This document shows, in pieces, positions 12,539-22,491 of a DNA stretch of 64,000 nucleotides. The notes beneath the pieces were generated by a model. It searched no databases, was not told the DNA's origin, and was given only the letters and a program-made list of their open reading frames with translations. The DNA is from Haematobia irritans (taxonomy: Eukaryota > Arthropoda > Insecta > Diptera > Muscidae), in the NCBI RefSeq assembly GCF_050003625.1, contig NC_134400.1, positions 50,534,066 to 50,598,065 of the forward strand, in the 5' to 3' direction. The position numbers were made by a program, and so were the translations under genes. The stretch's first letter is position 1. Every line of letters begins with the position of its first letter.

Positions 12539-12975
12539 CTATTCCTCTCCACCTAAGAGGTACTTCAAAAAATGTCTACATATTTTTTGACAAAAAATTT
12601 TATAAAAAAAAAATTGACAAAATTTTCTATTGAAATAAAATTTTGCCAAATTTTTAATTGGATAATACTTTGACAAAATGACCTCTAGGAATAAAATTTT
12701 GACAAAATTTTCATTAGGAATAAAGTTTTGACAAAATTTTCGTACAAATCCTACGCACCTTACATTTTCTCTAGGAATAAAATTTTGACAAAGACTTTTA
12801 TAGAAATAAAATTTTGACAAAGATTTTTATAGAAATAAAATTTTGAAAAAATTTTCAATAGAAATGAAAATTTACCAAAATTTTCTATAGAAATCAAACA
12901 TTGCAAAATAACATTTTTTATTTGGTAGGTTTTGGTAAAATTTTGGTAGATTATTTGTGGATCAAGTGACAGCCG
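12539..12975 (-). repeat. Minisatellite, degenerate, with HINE junction
   Basis: Imperfect inverted copies of the 29-30 bp unit. It ends with GGTAGATTATTTGTGGATCAA, the degenerate form of the phrase that joins the minisatellite to the HINE body elsewhere. The adjoining HINE body is missing, so this is a relic. Confidence 0.65.
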
Positions 12976-14214
12976 TGATATGGGTCCACCTCAACATAGT
13001 GCGAAAGCGGTTCCAATATGGTAATCAAACCCCGAGGGAAGAGGGAGTAGGAGTGTATCGTCGATTGTGATAGAGTACAACGCACAGATGGATACTCTGT
13101 CAGGTACATAAATCATTCATTCTTAATTCGGCTTACGCTACACTAAAAGAAAAATCATTGGTAATATTAACGATTGGTGTTCGTTGACGTTCTTCAATAG
13201 AGCGAAATTTTTTCGTTAAAATAACGGAACCCCCGTTGTGTTAATGAATTTTTACGTTGCCTAACAAAATCATTAAAAGTACAAACCTGTTTCGCTTAGT
13301 GTAAAATCAAAAATAAATATGTAAAAGTTTTGAATTTAGCGGCTTAACTACACACTAATTATACACCTTTAGTTTAGAAATTCTTTGGGTTTGTTGGTTT
13401 TCTTGCTTCGAAGCAAAAAAAAAAAAAAAAGATTAGGGTGAGCTGTTCTACTTGCCCGTCGTAGAAATCCCACGCACCTCAATTCTTATTCTGTTCGATT
13501 CATCATATCTTACTATAGCTAATACCATTGCCCTCCCCTTAATTAGTTATAATGGCCATCTATAAAAATACACAATAAATATATTTAATATGAGAAAATT
13601 ACAGATTTGTTAATGCGATTCGAAAGGAAGAATCATTAGAGTCTATGGCTGAGAGTTGATTTTTCACAGTACACATAGGTGATTAAATGCTAAAGGTGGG
13701 TTGGTTTTTGATATCAAAGTTTTAGTGCACCATAAAGAAAGTAGTTAGAAAGAAATTCGAGTGATAATTATTAATAAAATGAAGAGTGTTGAGTTGAGTT
13801 GTTACCAAGTTAATAAAAAGTTTGGAAAACTCGTTTCTGGAGTGGTAAATCAATGGGGTCTAAACAGTCATCAATCAAGAGCACGGAGTAATCAAATAAA
13901 TGGAAAAATACTCACCATCATAACAGCAACAAAAGTTTTGTTGGTAGTTATTGGTTTTCACAAAATATTTTTTTCTATAATAACATTTATCAACTTATTG
14001 TTATGACTACAGGCGTGTACGTAAACTTCTAAATGTAATTAATTTGATGCGTAATATGGCGTAAAAATTCTTATGGACATTTTATGTCCTTGCAGTGGCC
14101 ATCAAAGACCAGACCAACAACAATGTTTGTTTATAGCCTTTTCCTGCAAAGGACTTTTATTTCGACAGCATTTCCCTCTTATCTTCCATTTTACTTACAA
14201 TTTATGTATTTTAT
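12976..14214. other. Interval without a recognisable gene
   Basis: No supported gene. It contains a possible small MITE (13138-13304) and otherwise AT-rich unique-looking sequence with a long A-run near 13415. Confidence 0.4.
13138..13304. mobile_element. Possible short MITE
   Basis: The left edge reads CTACACTAAAAGAAAAA and the right edge, inverted, reads TACACTAAGCGAAACAGG, giving an imperfect inverted repeat around a 165-bp body with several AACGTT/TTAACG-like words. Only one copy is seen in the window, so the call is weak. Confidence 0.3.
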
Positions 14215-14755
14215 TTTTATACCCTCCACCATAGGATGGGGGTATATTAACTTTGTCATTCCGTTTGTAACACATCGAAATATGCTCGAATAAATTTGGT
14301 ACATGGTGTTAGTATATGGTCTCTAACAGCCATGCAAAAATTGGTCCACATCGGTCCATCATTATATATAGCCCCCATATAAACCGATCCCCAGATTTGA
14401 CCTCCGGAGCCTTATGGATGAACAAAATTCACCCGATCCAGTTGAAATTTGGTACTTGGTGTTAGTATATGGTCTCTAACAACCATGCAGAAATTGGTCC
14501 ATACCGGTCTTAATTATATATAACCCCAATTTAAACCGATTCCCAGATTTGATCTCCGTAGCTCATCCGATCCGGTTGAAATTTGGTACGTGGTGAAATT
14601 TGGTACATTGCGCTAGATAGATGGCGTCGCTAGTATTAAATTCATATTATTTTTATAAAGTACCAACCGTTAAATGATTCGTGTCAAAATTTGACGTCGG
14701 TAAGTCAATTAGTTTGTGAGATAGCGCGTCTTTTGTGAAAAAAACTTTTGTTATT

Positions 14756-15786
14756 ATGAAAAAAAGGAATTTCGTGTTTTGATAAAATACTATTTTCTGA
14801 AGTGAAAAAATACGGTGAAAGCAAAAACTTGGCTTGATAATGAGTTTCCGGACTCTGCCCCAGGGAAATCAACAATAATTGATTGGTATGCAAAATTCAA
14901 GCGTGGTGAAATGAGCACGGAGGACGGTGAACGCAGTGGACGCCAGAAAGAGGTGGTAACCGACGAAAACATCAAAAAAATCCACAAAATGATTTTGAAT
15001 GACCGTAAAATGAAGTTGATCGAGATAGCAGAGGCCTTAAAGATATCAAAGGAACGTGTTGGGCATATCATTCATCAATATTTGGATATGCGGAAACTCT
15101 ATGCAAAATGGGTGCCGCACGAGCTCCCATTTGACCAAAAACAACAACGTGTTGATGATTCTGAGCGGTGTTTGCAGCTGTTAACTCGTAATACACCCGA
15201 GTTTTTCCGTCGATATGTGACAATGGATGAAACATGGCTCCATCACTACACTCATGAGTCCAATCGACAGTCGGCTGAGTGGACAGCGACCGTTGAACCG
15301 TCTCCGAAGCGTGGAAAGTCTTAAAAGTCCGCTGGCAAAGTAATGGCCTCTGTTTTTTGGGATGCGCATGGAATAATTTTTATCAATTATCTTGAGAAGG
15401 GAAAAACCATCAACAGTGACTATTATATGGCGTTATTGGAGCGTTTGAAGGTCGAAATAGCGGCAAAACGGTCCCATATGAAGAAGAAAAAAGTGTTGTT
15501 CCACCAAGACAACGCGCCGTGCCACAAGTCATTGAGAACGATGGCAAAAATTCATGAATTGGGCTTCGAATTGTTTCCCCATCCACCGTATTCTCCAGAT
15601 CTGGCCCCCAGCGACTTTTTCTTGTTCTCAGACCTCAAAAGGATGCTTGCAGGGAAAAAATTTGTCTGCAATGAAGAGGTGATCGCCGAAACTGAGGCCT
15701 ATTTTGAGGCAAAACCGAAGGAGTACTACCAAAATGGTATCAAAAAATTGGAAGGTCGTTATAATCGTTGTATCGCTCTTGAATAA
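14756..15786 (+). pseudogene. Mariner transposase, broken
   Basis: Encodes a DDD/D-type cut-and-paste transposase of about 345 residues. The start codon at 14756 is followed by a one-base loss in the A-run, so the frame must shift near 14766. A TGA at 14803-14805 and a TAA at 15322-15324 then interrupt the same frame. The parts are otherwise intact. A helix-turn-helix DNA-binding half ends near residue 110. The catalytic residues lie in TMDETWLHHYT (first Asp), LFHQDNAPCH (second Asp) and YSPDLAPSDFF (third Asp), which is the D,D34D arrangement of mariners, with the linker motif WVPHEL and the final RYNRCIALE. The reading frame is otherwise very well preserved, which indicates recent inactivation. 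The +/-1 change and two stops mean no active protein. Confidence 0.9.
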
Positions 15787-15827
15787 TAAAAACGAATTTT
15801 GAAAAAAAAAATGTGTTTTTCTTAGTT

Positions 15828-15854
15828 AGACCGGGGACTTATCAGCCAACCTGT
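15828..15854 (-). repeat. Mariner right terminal inverted repeat
   Basis: Read inward (minus strand) it begins ACAGGTTGGCTGATAAGTC and is 27 bp long, followed outward by the TA target. No matching left copy exists at 14617. Confidence 0.9.
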
Positions 15855-16733
15855 TATATGGCCACTAACAACCATGCCAAAATTGGTCCATATCGGTCTA
15901 TAGTTATACATAGCCGATCCCCAAAAATAATCTACCAAAATTTTATTTCTATACAAAATTTTGTCAAAATTGTATTTCTATAGAAAATTTTACCAAAATT
16001 TTATTTTAATTTTGTCAAACTGAATTATATACGTATTTAATCGGTCTTTTTGTTGTTTAATATATACCCCGTATTGCAAATGGGCCATATCGGACCACTT
16101 TTACGTATAGCCCCCATACAAAATGACGCTCAGATTTGGCTTGCGGAGCCTCTTGGAGGAGCAAAATTCATCCCATCCGGATGTACCGATGAAATTTGGT
16201 ACATGGTGTTAGTATATGGTCTCTAACACCCATGCAAAAAGTGGTCCATTATTATATATAGACCCCATATAAACCGATCCCCAGATTTGGTTTGCAGAGC
16301 CTCTAAGAGAAGCAAATGTCATCCGATCCGATAAATAATCTACCAAAATTTTATTTCTATAAAAAATTTTGTCAAAATTGTATTTCTATAGAAAATTTCA
16401 TCAAAATTTTATTTTAATTTTGTCAAACTGAATTATATACGTATTTAATCCGTCTTTTTGTTGTTTAATATATACCCCGTATGGACTAACTTACAATTGA
16501 GAAGACAGTGTTAGGAAGTTTTAAGATACATTGCCATCGGCAAGTGCTACCGCAACCAAAGTAATTCGATTGTGGATGACAGTCTTTAGTACAAGTTTCT
16601 ATGCAATTCATGGTGGAGGGTACATAAGATTCGCCTGGCCGAACTTGCGGCCGTATATACTTGTTATATTTATTAAATAAATCAATCCTTAGCCAATCAA
16701 AATACCCAGCGCACCTCACTCAGATTGAAAGCT

Positions 16734-18373
16734 TTTATTATACCCTCCACCATAGGATGGTGGGTATATTAACTTTGTCATTCCGTTTGTAACACATCGA
16801 AATATTGCTCTAAGACCCCATAAAGTATGTATATTCTGGGTCGTGGTGAAATTCTGAGTCGATCTGAGCATGTCCGTCCGTCCGTCCGTCTGTTGAAATC
16901 ACGCTAACTTCCGAACGAAACAAGCTATCGACTCGAAACTTGGCACAAGTAGTTGTTATTGATGTAGGTCGGATGGTATTGCAAATGGGCCATATCGGTC
17001 CACTTTTACGTATAGCCCCCATATAAACGGACCCCCAAATTTGGCTTGCGAGGCCTCTAAGAGAAGCAAATTTCATCCGATCCGGCTGAAATTTGGTACA
17101 TGGTGTTAGTATATGGTCTCTAACAACCACGCAAAAATTGGTCCACATCGGTCCATAATTATATATAGCCCCATATAAACCGATCCCCCGATTTGGCTTG
17201 CGAGGCTTCTAAGTGAAGCAAATTTCATCCGATCCGGCTGAAATTTGGTACATACTGTTAGTATATGGTCTCTAACAACCATGCAAAAACTGGTCCACAT
17301 CGGTCCTTAATTATATATAGCCCCCATATAAACCGATCCCCCGATATGGCTGGCGAGGCCTCTAAGAGAAGTAAATTTCATCCGATCCGGCTGGAATTTG
17401 GTACATGGCGTTAGTATATGGTCTCTAACAACCATGCAAAAATTGGTCCACATCGGTCCGTAATTATATATAGCCCCCATATAAACCGATCACCGGATTT
17501 GACCTCCGGAGCCTCTTGGAAGACCAAAATTCATCTGATTCAGTTGAAATTTGGTACGTGGTGTTAATATATGGCCTCAAACTCCCATGCAAAAATTGGT
17601 CGAAATCGGTCCATAATTATATGTAGCCCCCATATAAACCGATCCCCAGATTTGACCTCCGGAGCCCCTTGGAAGAGCAAAATTCATTTGATTCGGTTGA
17701 AATTTGGTACGTGATGTTAGTATATGGTACCCAACAACCGTGCAGGAATTGGTTCATATCAGTCCATAATTATATATAGCACCCATATAAACCGATCCCC
17801 AGATTTGACCTCCGGTGCCTTTTGGAGAAGCAAAATTTATCCGATCTAGTTGAAATTTTGTACGTGGTGGTAGTATATGATATTTAACAACCATGCCAAA
17901 AGTGGTACAAAATCACATATAGCCCCCATATAAACCGATCCCTAGATTTGGTTTTGGAGCCTCTTGGAGGAGCAAATTTCATCCGAGTCAGTTGAAAATT
18001 GGTACATTGTGCTAGTATATGGCCGTTAACAACCATGCCTAACTAGGTCCATATCGGTCTATAGTTATATATAGCCCTCAGATCCATATCAATAATTGTA
18101 TATAGCCCCCATATAAGCGACCCCCATATTTAAATTCTGGCTCCCTACGTACCGTGCAAAAGTCCATATCGATTCGTAATTATTTGTAGACTTACCTACA
18201 CATACTTTTTTTGTCTAATGTATACTACGTATGGACTAACTCACAATTTAGAAAACGAATTAAAATACCACAACCCAAGTAATTCGATTGTGGATGACAG
18301 TCTTTCTACGCAATCCATGGTGGAGGGTACATAAGATTCGGCCTGGCCGAACTTACGGCCGTTTATACTTGTT
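16734..18373 (+). mobile_element. HINE family 1 element, full length
   Basis: Complete from TATACCCTCCACCATAGGA through the core, a short (GTCC) tract, tandem repeat units and the 3' end (GCAATCCATGGTGGAGGGTA, hairpin, TTTATACTTGTT). It keeps the unbroken phrase ACATACTTTTTTTGTCTAATG near 18200, which is the empty site for the nested insertion at 38574. Minus-strand frames are open through several units. Confidence 0.8.
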
Positions 18374-18419
18374 AATAATAACACAGGGGAACAAAATTAA
18401 ACTTGTTTGTGTTGATTTG

Positions 18420-18575
18420 AAGTTTATAGCAAATTTTTAGTAATTTGAAGTTGCTGAATCCAAATCTGCACTCGGTTTGTTGCTATTAGCTCGACTTTTT
18501 GAGATGTACCTTTAGATTCAAAATTGAGGCACTTCAGCTACATATATTGGTATAACTTGAAAACGGTTCACCATA
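18420..18575 (+). repeat. Old host repeat, left part (interrupted)
   Basis: The sequence around AAATCTGCACTCG and AACTTGAAAACGGTTCACC recurs at 29685-29812. It continues after the inserted element at 20225-20300 (CCGAAACTTCC, AATATTCTCTTTAAGC) in the same order as the second copy. This pair of direct repeats flanks the LTR element and predates both insertions. Confidence 0.6.
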
Positions 18576-18579
18576 TTAA

Positions 18580-20220
18580 CCCTTTCGACCCCGAATTTTT
18601 ATAAATATCGCTAAATTTTTTTTTATTTTTAATCATGTTGAAGTCATTTAAGAAGCGTCTAGCCAAAATTTCGGGTCGCCACGCCCATTCGTTTAGGCGG
18701 TAGAGAATGTTGCCTGTGGGCAACTTTGGGCAATTGTGACTACAAAATAGTTTGTTTTGTAATGATAGACGTATTACGTTTTATTGGATTTTTGTTAAGT
18801 TTTTTGTTATTTTACAGTAAATATATACTTAGATGTGCGCGTAAGTGGAATTTCAATCACGCTCAAACACATTCACGAAGAAATATTTGTACTCACGCAC
18901 GCCATGTGGGTAGGAATTCACGGTCACGAAATGAATTCATGAAATGAAAAGTCAAGCTCGCGCACGATCACACATGAACAACGTTTATGTCTCACGCTTT
19001 CGCACGATTCACGACAATTTTCGTAATTCACGACAAATCTCGTGAGTCACGAATATTTTCGGAACACGACAATTCGTGGCTCAATAAAATTCTGGTAATT
19101 AACGAAATTTCTCGTGACTCACGCTATTGAAATCTTAAGCGTGATTAAATAAGTAAGGGTGATTAAAATCGGTGAACTTGAATTTAATCGTGAACGTGAA
19201 TTTGTTCGTGATTGTGACTTTTTGTGTCTGTTTTACCGTGAGTGTGAATTTTATCGTGAACATGAATTTTATCGTTAACGTGAATTTTATCATAAGCGTG
19301 AGTTGGATCGTGAGGATGGGTTGGATCGTGAAAGTAAATTTTTATCGGGAGCGTGACTTCGGAGAAAGTTCACTCACTCACAATCACGAACACAATTTTA
19401 TGTTTACTCACGCTCACGCGCCACACATTTTTCTTTAATCCCGTTCACGCATATTCACGAGATTTCGTTTAAATTTCATTCACGGCTTCGCGTGAATCAC
19501 GCGTGACTCACGAAAATGTTTTGTTTTTTTTTTTTGTTTTTAACCCATGTCAATTTAACTGGCGGTGTTAAAAACCAAAGTATTATAAAGCGTCAATATT
19601 CGTGCTAATCCACTAGTATGTTGCCAAGAAATGGCTTCCTCCCTTTTTACGATTCCTTCCAAATTCCCCACTGCACTGCAGATATGTTTTCCACATCATC
19701 GCCGCATTTCTCGTCTCTGGGACATCCCAATTGAAGTTCAAAATTTTTTCAAAATCATTGGTTTTCAAACCTTTTTTCTCCAGGCCTTATGTTCGAAAAT
19801 ATGTAATTTTACTACCACAATTGCCCAAAGTTGCCCACAGGCAACTTTTCAATTTTAAAAATTTCTCATCTGTTGTTTTTTGCAATTCTAAGATTTGACT
19901 TCCAGAAATATTTTATTTGACATGTACTACAATAGATTTAATAAAAACTTTCAACATTTTAGTTGTAATTTTTGAAAAAAGTCACATGTATAAAAACCTC
20001 TTTTTAAATTCGCAAATATTTTTTTCTTGAGGTACGTGCGTATTAATGAAAATTTTTTTGCTAATTGACAACCAAATTAGCTGATTTTTCAAGTTGAATT
20101 GAAGAAAACACTTGTAGCTTTCGATACCGTTACAGTTTTATGAACAAAAGCAAAAACAACGCTGACAGTGAGTCTCAAAACACAAAAAGTTGCCCACAGG
20201 CAACTTTAGGGTAGAAAGGG
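18580..20220. mobile_element. piggyBac-type non-autonomous element (1641 bp)
   Basis: The element lies between two TTAA sites (18576-18579 and 20221-20224). The left end is CCCTTTCGACCCCG and the inverted right end is CCCTTTCTACCCTAA. Comparison with the second copy of the host repeat at 29800-29830 indicates that the host sequence is continuous across it. TTAA duplication with CCC-starting inverted ends is typical of piggyBac. No transposase is present. Three copies of the palindrome GTTGCC(T/C)..GGGCAAC lie near 18708, 19830 and 20188, forming subterminal inverted repeats of about 35 bp. Confidence 0.8.
18840..19520. repeat. CGTGA/TCACG-rich tandem region inside the piggyBac-type element
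   Basis: Many words of the type CGTGAA, TCACGA and CGTGACTC. In 19170-19360 an 18-bp period built on GTGAATTTTATCGTGAAC is visible, flanked on both sides by inverted CACG-rich sequence. The short frame at 19172-19438 just reflects the period and is not a gene. Confidence 0.65.
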
Positions 20221-20378
20221 TTAAATTAAAAAATATATCCGAAACTTCCAAACAATATTCTCTTTAAGCAGTCTTTACATTGTTTTTCAATTTTCCAAGT
20301 AATTTTAGAGATATCGTTCAAGTTTTGAAAAAAATTTTAACAAAAACATTTTTTTTGTTCTTTAAAAATTCCTAAAAA

Positions 20379-20383
20379 ATAAA
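20379..20383 (+). repeat. Target site duplication (left) of the BEL/Pao element
   Basis: ATAAA directly before the 5' LTR, repeated directly after the 3' LTR at 29402-29406. Five base pairs is usual for this superfamily. Confidence 0.9.
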
Positions 20384-20902
20384 TGTTGACGTTGAGAGAC
20401 ATCATGAGTCAACAGTTTTGAACTTTAAAAACAACGCCATCTATAAATTCAACTGGATGACTTTCTCGCAAAAATTATGAATCAGTTGCTGTAAGATATG
20501 GCCACATAGCGAGGAGCTTGGGACATTTTTTTATATATTAAGTTTATCATTTCTTTTATTATGAATATTTACTTGAATTTATGTAGGTGTTAGTGTATTA
20601 GAAGAAGTCAAACCGCGCGGTCATATACCATTGTATTGAACTTTATTACAAAAGCCCATTGTATTGAAAAGAGAAGCGTGTAAATTATATATAGTGTTCT
20701 GAACAATAATTAAAAGAAATTATAGTTTAATAAAATACTTGGGAATATAATAAACTAGTGAATTGAAACATAAAGGTGTTTATTATTTGGCTGCATATTC
20801 CCTGCGTGCGGTATTGTGACTCTTTTTTTTTTTTGTTTTGTTGGCTCCTATAGTACTCCGCCGGTGTATCACGAAATACCCTTTACCAGGGGAAATTGAA
20901 CA
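20384..20902 (+). repeat. 5' long terminal repeat
   Basis: Begins TGTTGACG and ends TTGAACA. It contains a TATA-like ATTATATATAG near 20684 and an AATAAA at 20729-20734, so promoter and polyadenylation signals are both present. Same length as the 3' copy. Confidence 0.95.
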
Positions 20903-22491
20903 AGGTCCTTCGAACCGGATCTGGAGTAGGAGGAGCAACTATCGTGTACACAAGGACCAGAAGAGTGTAGCAAAAAAAAAATCCATAGAAAGAGGAAAAA
21001 TATAAAATAACTAAAGTTTGGTTTTTTGTTTCGGATCCCATTTTCCTGAAATTACGATCTGGCAACCCTCGACTATCTCTCCCACAAGTAACATTGCTCT
21101 AATTGGTTGAGATATGTCAAATGTTTAGTTTGGGATTATTTATTAATTAATTGAATTATAAATAATAAGTGATTTCAAAAAAAAAAGATAAAGAATACTG
21201 AAAAAAAGAATACATGTTTTTATGGAACACTGATTTGAAATTAAAGTTGAAAACAACAAATTTATCCGTGAGTTTCAAAGACAAATTGTTTTTTTTCTCC
21301 TCATTGCATTGTTTTGTGTTGTTGCCTGGATTTGAGGTATGTTGGTGTCAAATTATCAATTCTATCCTTATTTTCATTATTGGCAAATATATTTGGATCA
21401 TAATTAACGCTTGAAGACATCCAATCAACTTTTTCTTCCTTTGTTGTTCATATTGTTTTGCATTAGGTAAATACAAGAGACGTACGGAACAAAGAGATAT
21501 CACTATGTCCATATTGAACGAGTGTATGGATCATTAATGTTGAGAGTATAAATATGTCGCACAAAGAGAAATAACGTATTCTCTTCATCCACTCTCTTTT
21601 GTTGTATAAGTGTTGCTAATGCATAAGTGTTGCTAGCGGATTTGAAATGTTTTTTTTTCGTTCGTTTTTGAAGATTTAAATTAGAAGACGTCTAATTTGA
21701 TTGCCACTAATTGAACTACGAGGAAAATAAGAATATCCAGAAGAAGAAAGAAAATACCAAATTTGTGGTGTTTTAATAAAATATATGGTTTTATTGAAAC
21801 TGCAATCGTAATTTGTCGGAGTGAAAACGCTAAATAATTTTTTTTTTGTAAAGTGGTGACACTTTTCCTCTCCGGCATGAAGAGAGGGATGAAATTGCCT
21901 GAATAATTTTCAGTGTGGCATTATAGCGGTTTCCCCTACAAATATATCACGGTTATCGCCGAAAAGGAATTTAGAATTTTTTTTGGATAAAGTTTTGTTC
22001 TATTTTTAACCAGAAAATTAATGCGTCAAATTGTTATGTGGGACAAGTACGAAATATTTATTGTTTTTGTGGTGGTTTTATAAAATATTTGGTTTTATTG
22101 GAGTCTCAAAATAATTTGTCTGATTAAAAAACGCTAACTAATTTTTGTTTCGTAAAGTGGTGACACCTTTCCTCTCTGGCATGAAAAGAGGGATGAAACT
22201 GTCTGTATAATTTTCAGTGTTGTATTATAGCGATTTCCTCTGCAAATATAGCACCGTTGGTGTTATCACCGCAAAGAATTTGGAAACTTTTTTTGGGATA
22301 AATTTTATTTTATTTTATACCAGATAAATAATGCGTTCTTTGAGATAAGGATGAAATATTGAATTTTTATATTTTTTCGGTGGAGTTTGTTCATTTTCAG
22401 TGATAGTTGAACCTTATTTTAAAAAGCTAACTACAGTGGTTAATATTGTGCAGTCAGGATTTCCTAAAGTCTCACTTCCGACGGTTGTAAC
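20903..22491 (+). promoter_or_regulatory. Untranslated leader of the BEL/Pao element with an internal duplication
   Basis: A long leader with no gene. Two direct copies of about 270-300 bp, at roughly 21765-22030 and 22067-22335, share blocks such as GTAAAGTGGTGACAC, GGCATGAA-AGAGGGATGAAA and ATTTTCAGTGT. Each copy has a hairpin, CCTCTCCGGCATGAAGAGAGG type. Splice-donor-like sites GAG|GTATGT (21337) and TTAG|GTAAAT (21467) lie upstream of the duplication. A role in packaging or subgenomic splicing is plausible but inferred. Confidence 0.6.
20904..20921 (-). promoter_or_regulatory. Primer binding site
   Basis: GGTCCTTCGAACCGGATC begins one base after the 5' LTR. From memory it is complementary, with about one mismatch, to the 3' end of insect tRNA-Tyr (…CGAAGGACCA). 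It would prime minus-strand DNA synthesis. The tRNA identity should be checked. Confidence 0.7.

Larger units (their letters stand above)
14617..15854 (+). mobile_element. Mariner transposon, irritans subfamily (Himar1-like), left end deleted
   Basis: The transposase relic and the 27-bp right terminal inverted repeat (15828-15854) match the Himar1 type as I know it. The TA target lies at 15855-15856. On the left the element starts directly with ATAGATGGCGTCGC; the left TIR and its TA are absent and host sequence GCGCTAG abuts the interior. With one TIR missing the copy cannot be mobilised. Confidence 0.85.
14215..16666 (+). mobile_element. HINE family 1 element hosting a mariner insertion
   Basis: The 5' end TATACCCTCCACCATAGG is at 14219 and the 3' hairpin plus GGCCGTATATACTTGTT ends at 16666. 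Part of the core between CGAAATAT and the first repeat unit is deleted, so the GTCC tract is missing. The mariner sits in the phrase GCTAG/TATATGGCC, which is intact in other copies. The 3' half contains a partly duplicated block: the short minisatellite plus AATTATATACGTATTTAAT occurs at about 15920-16060 and again at 16335-16480. Confidence 0.7.

Noticed and set aside
13761..14006. 81-codon plus-strand frame as a host exon
   Set aside because: Low-complexity composition and no recognisable domain or convincing splice sites.
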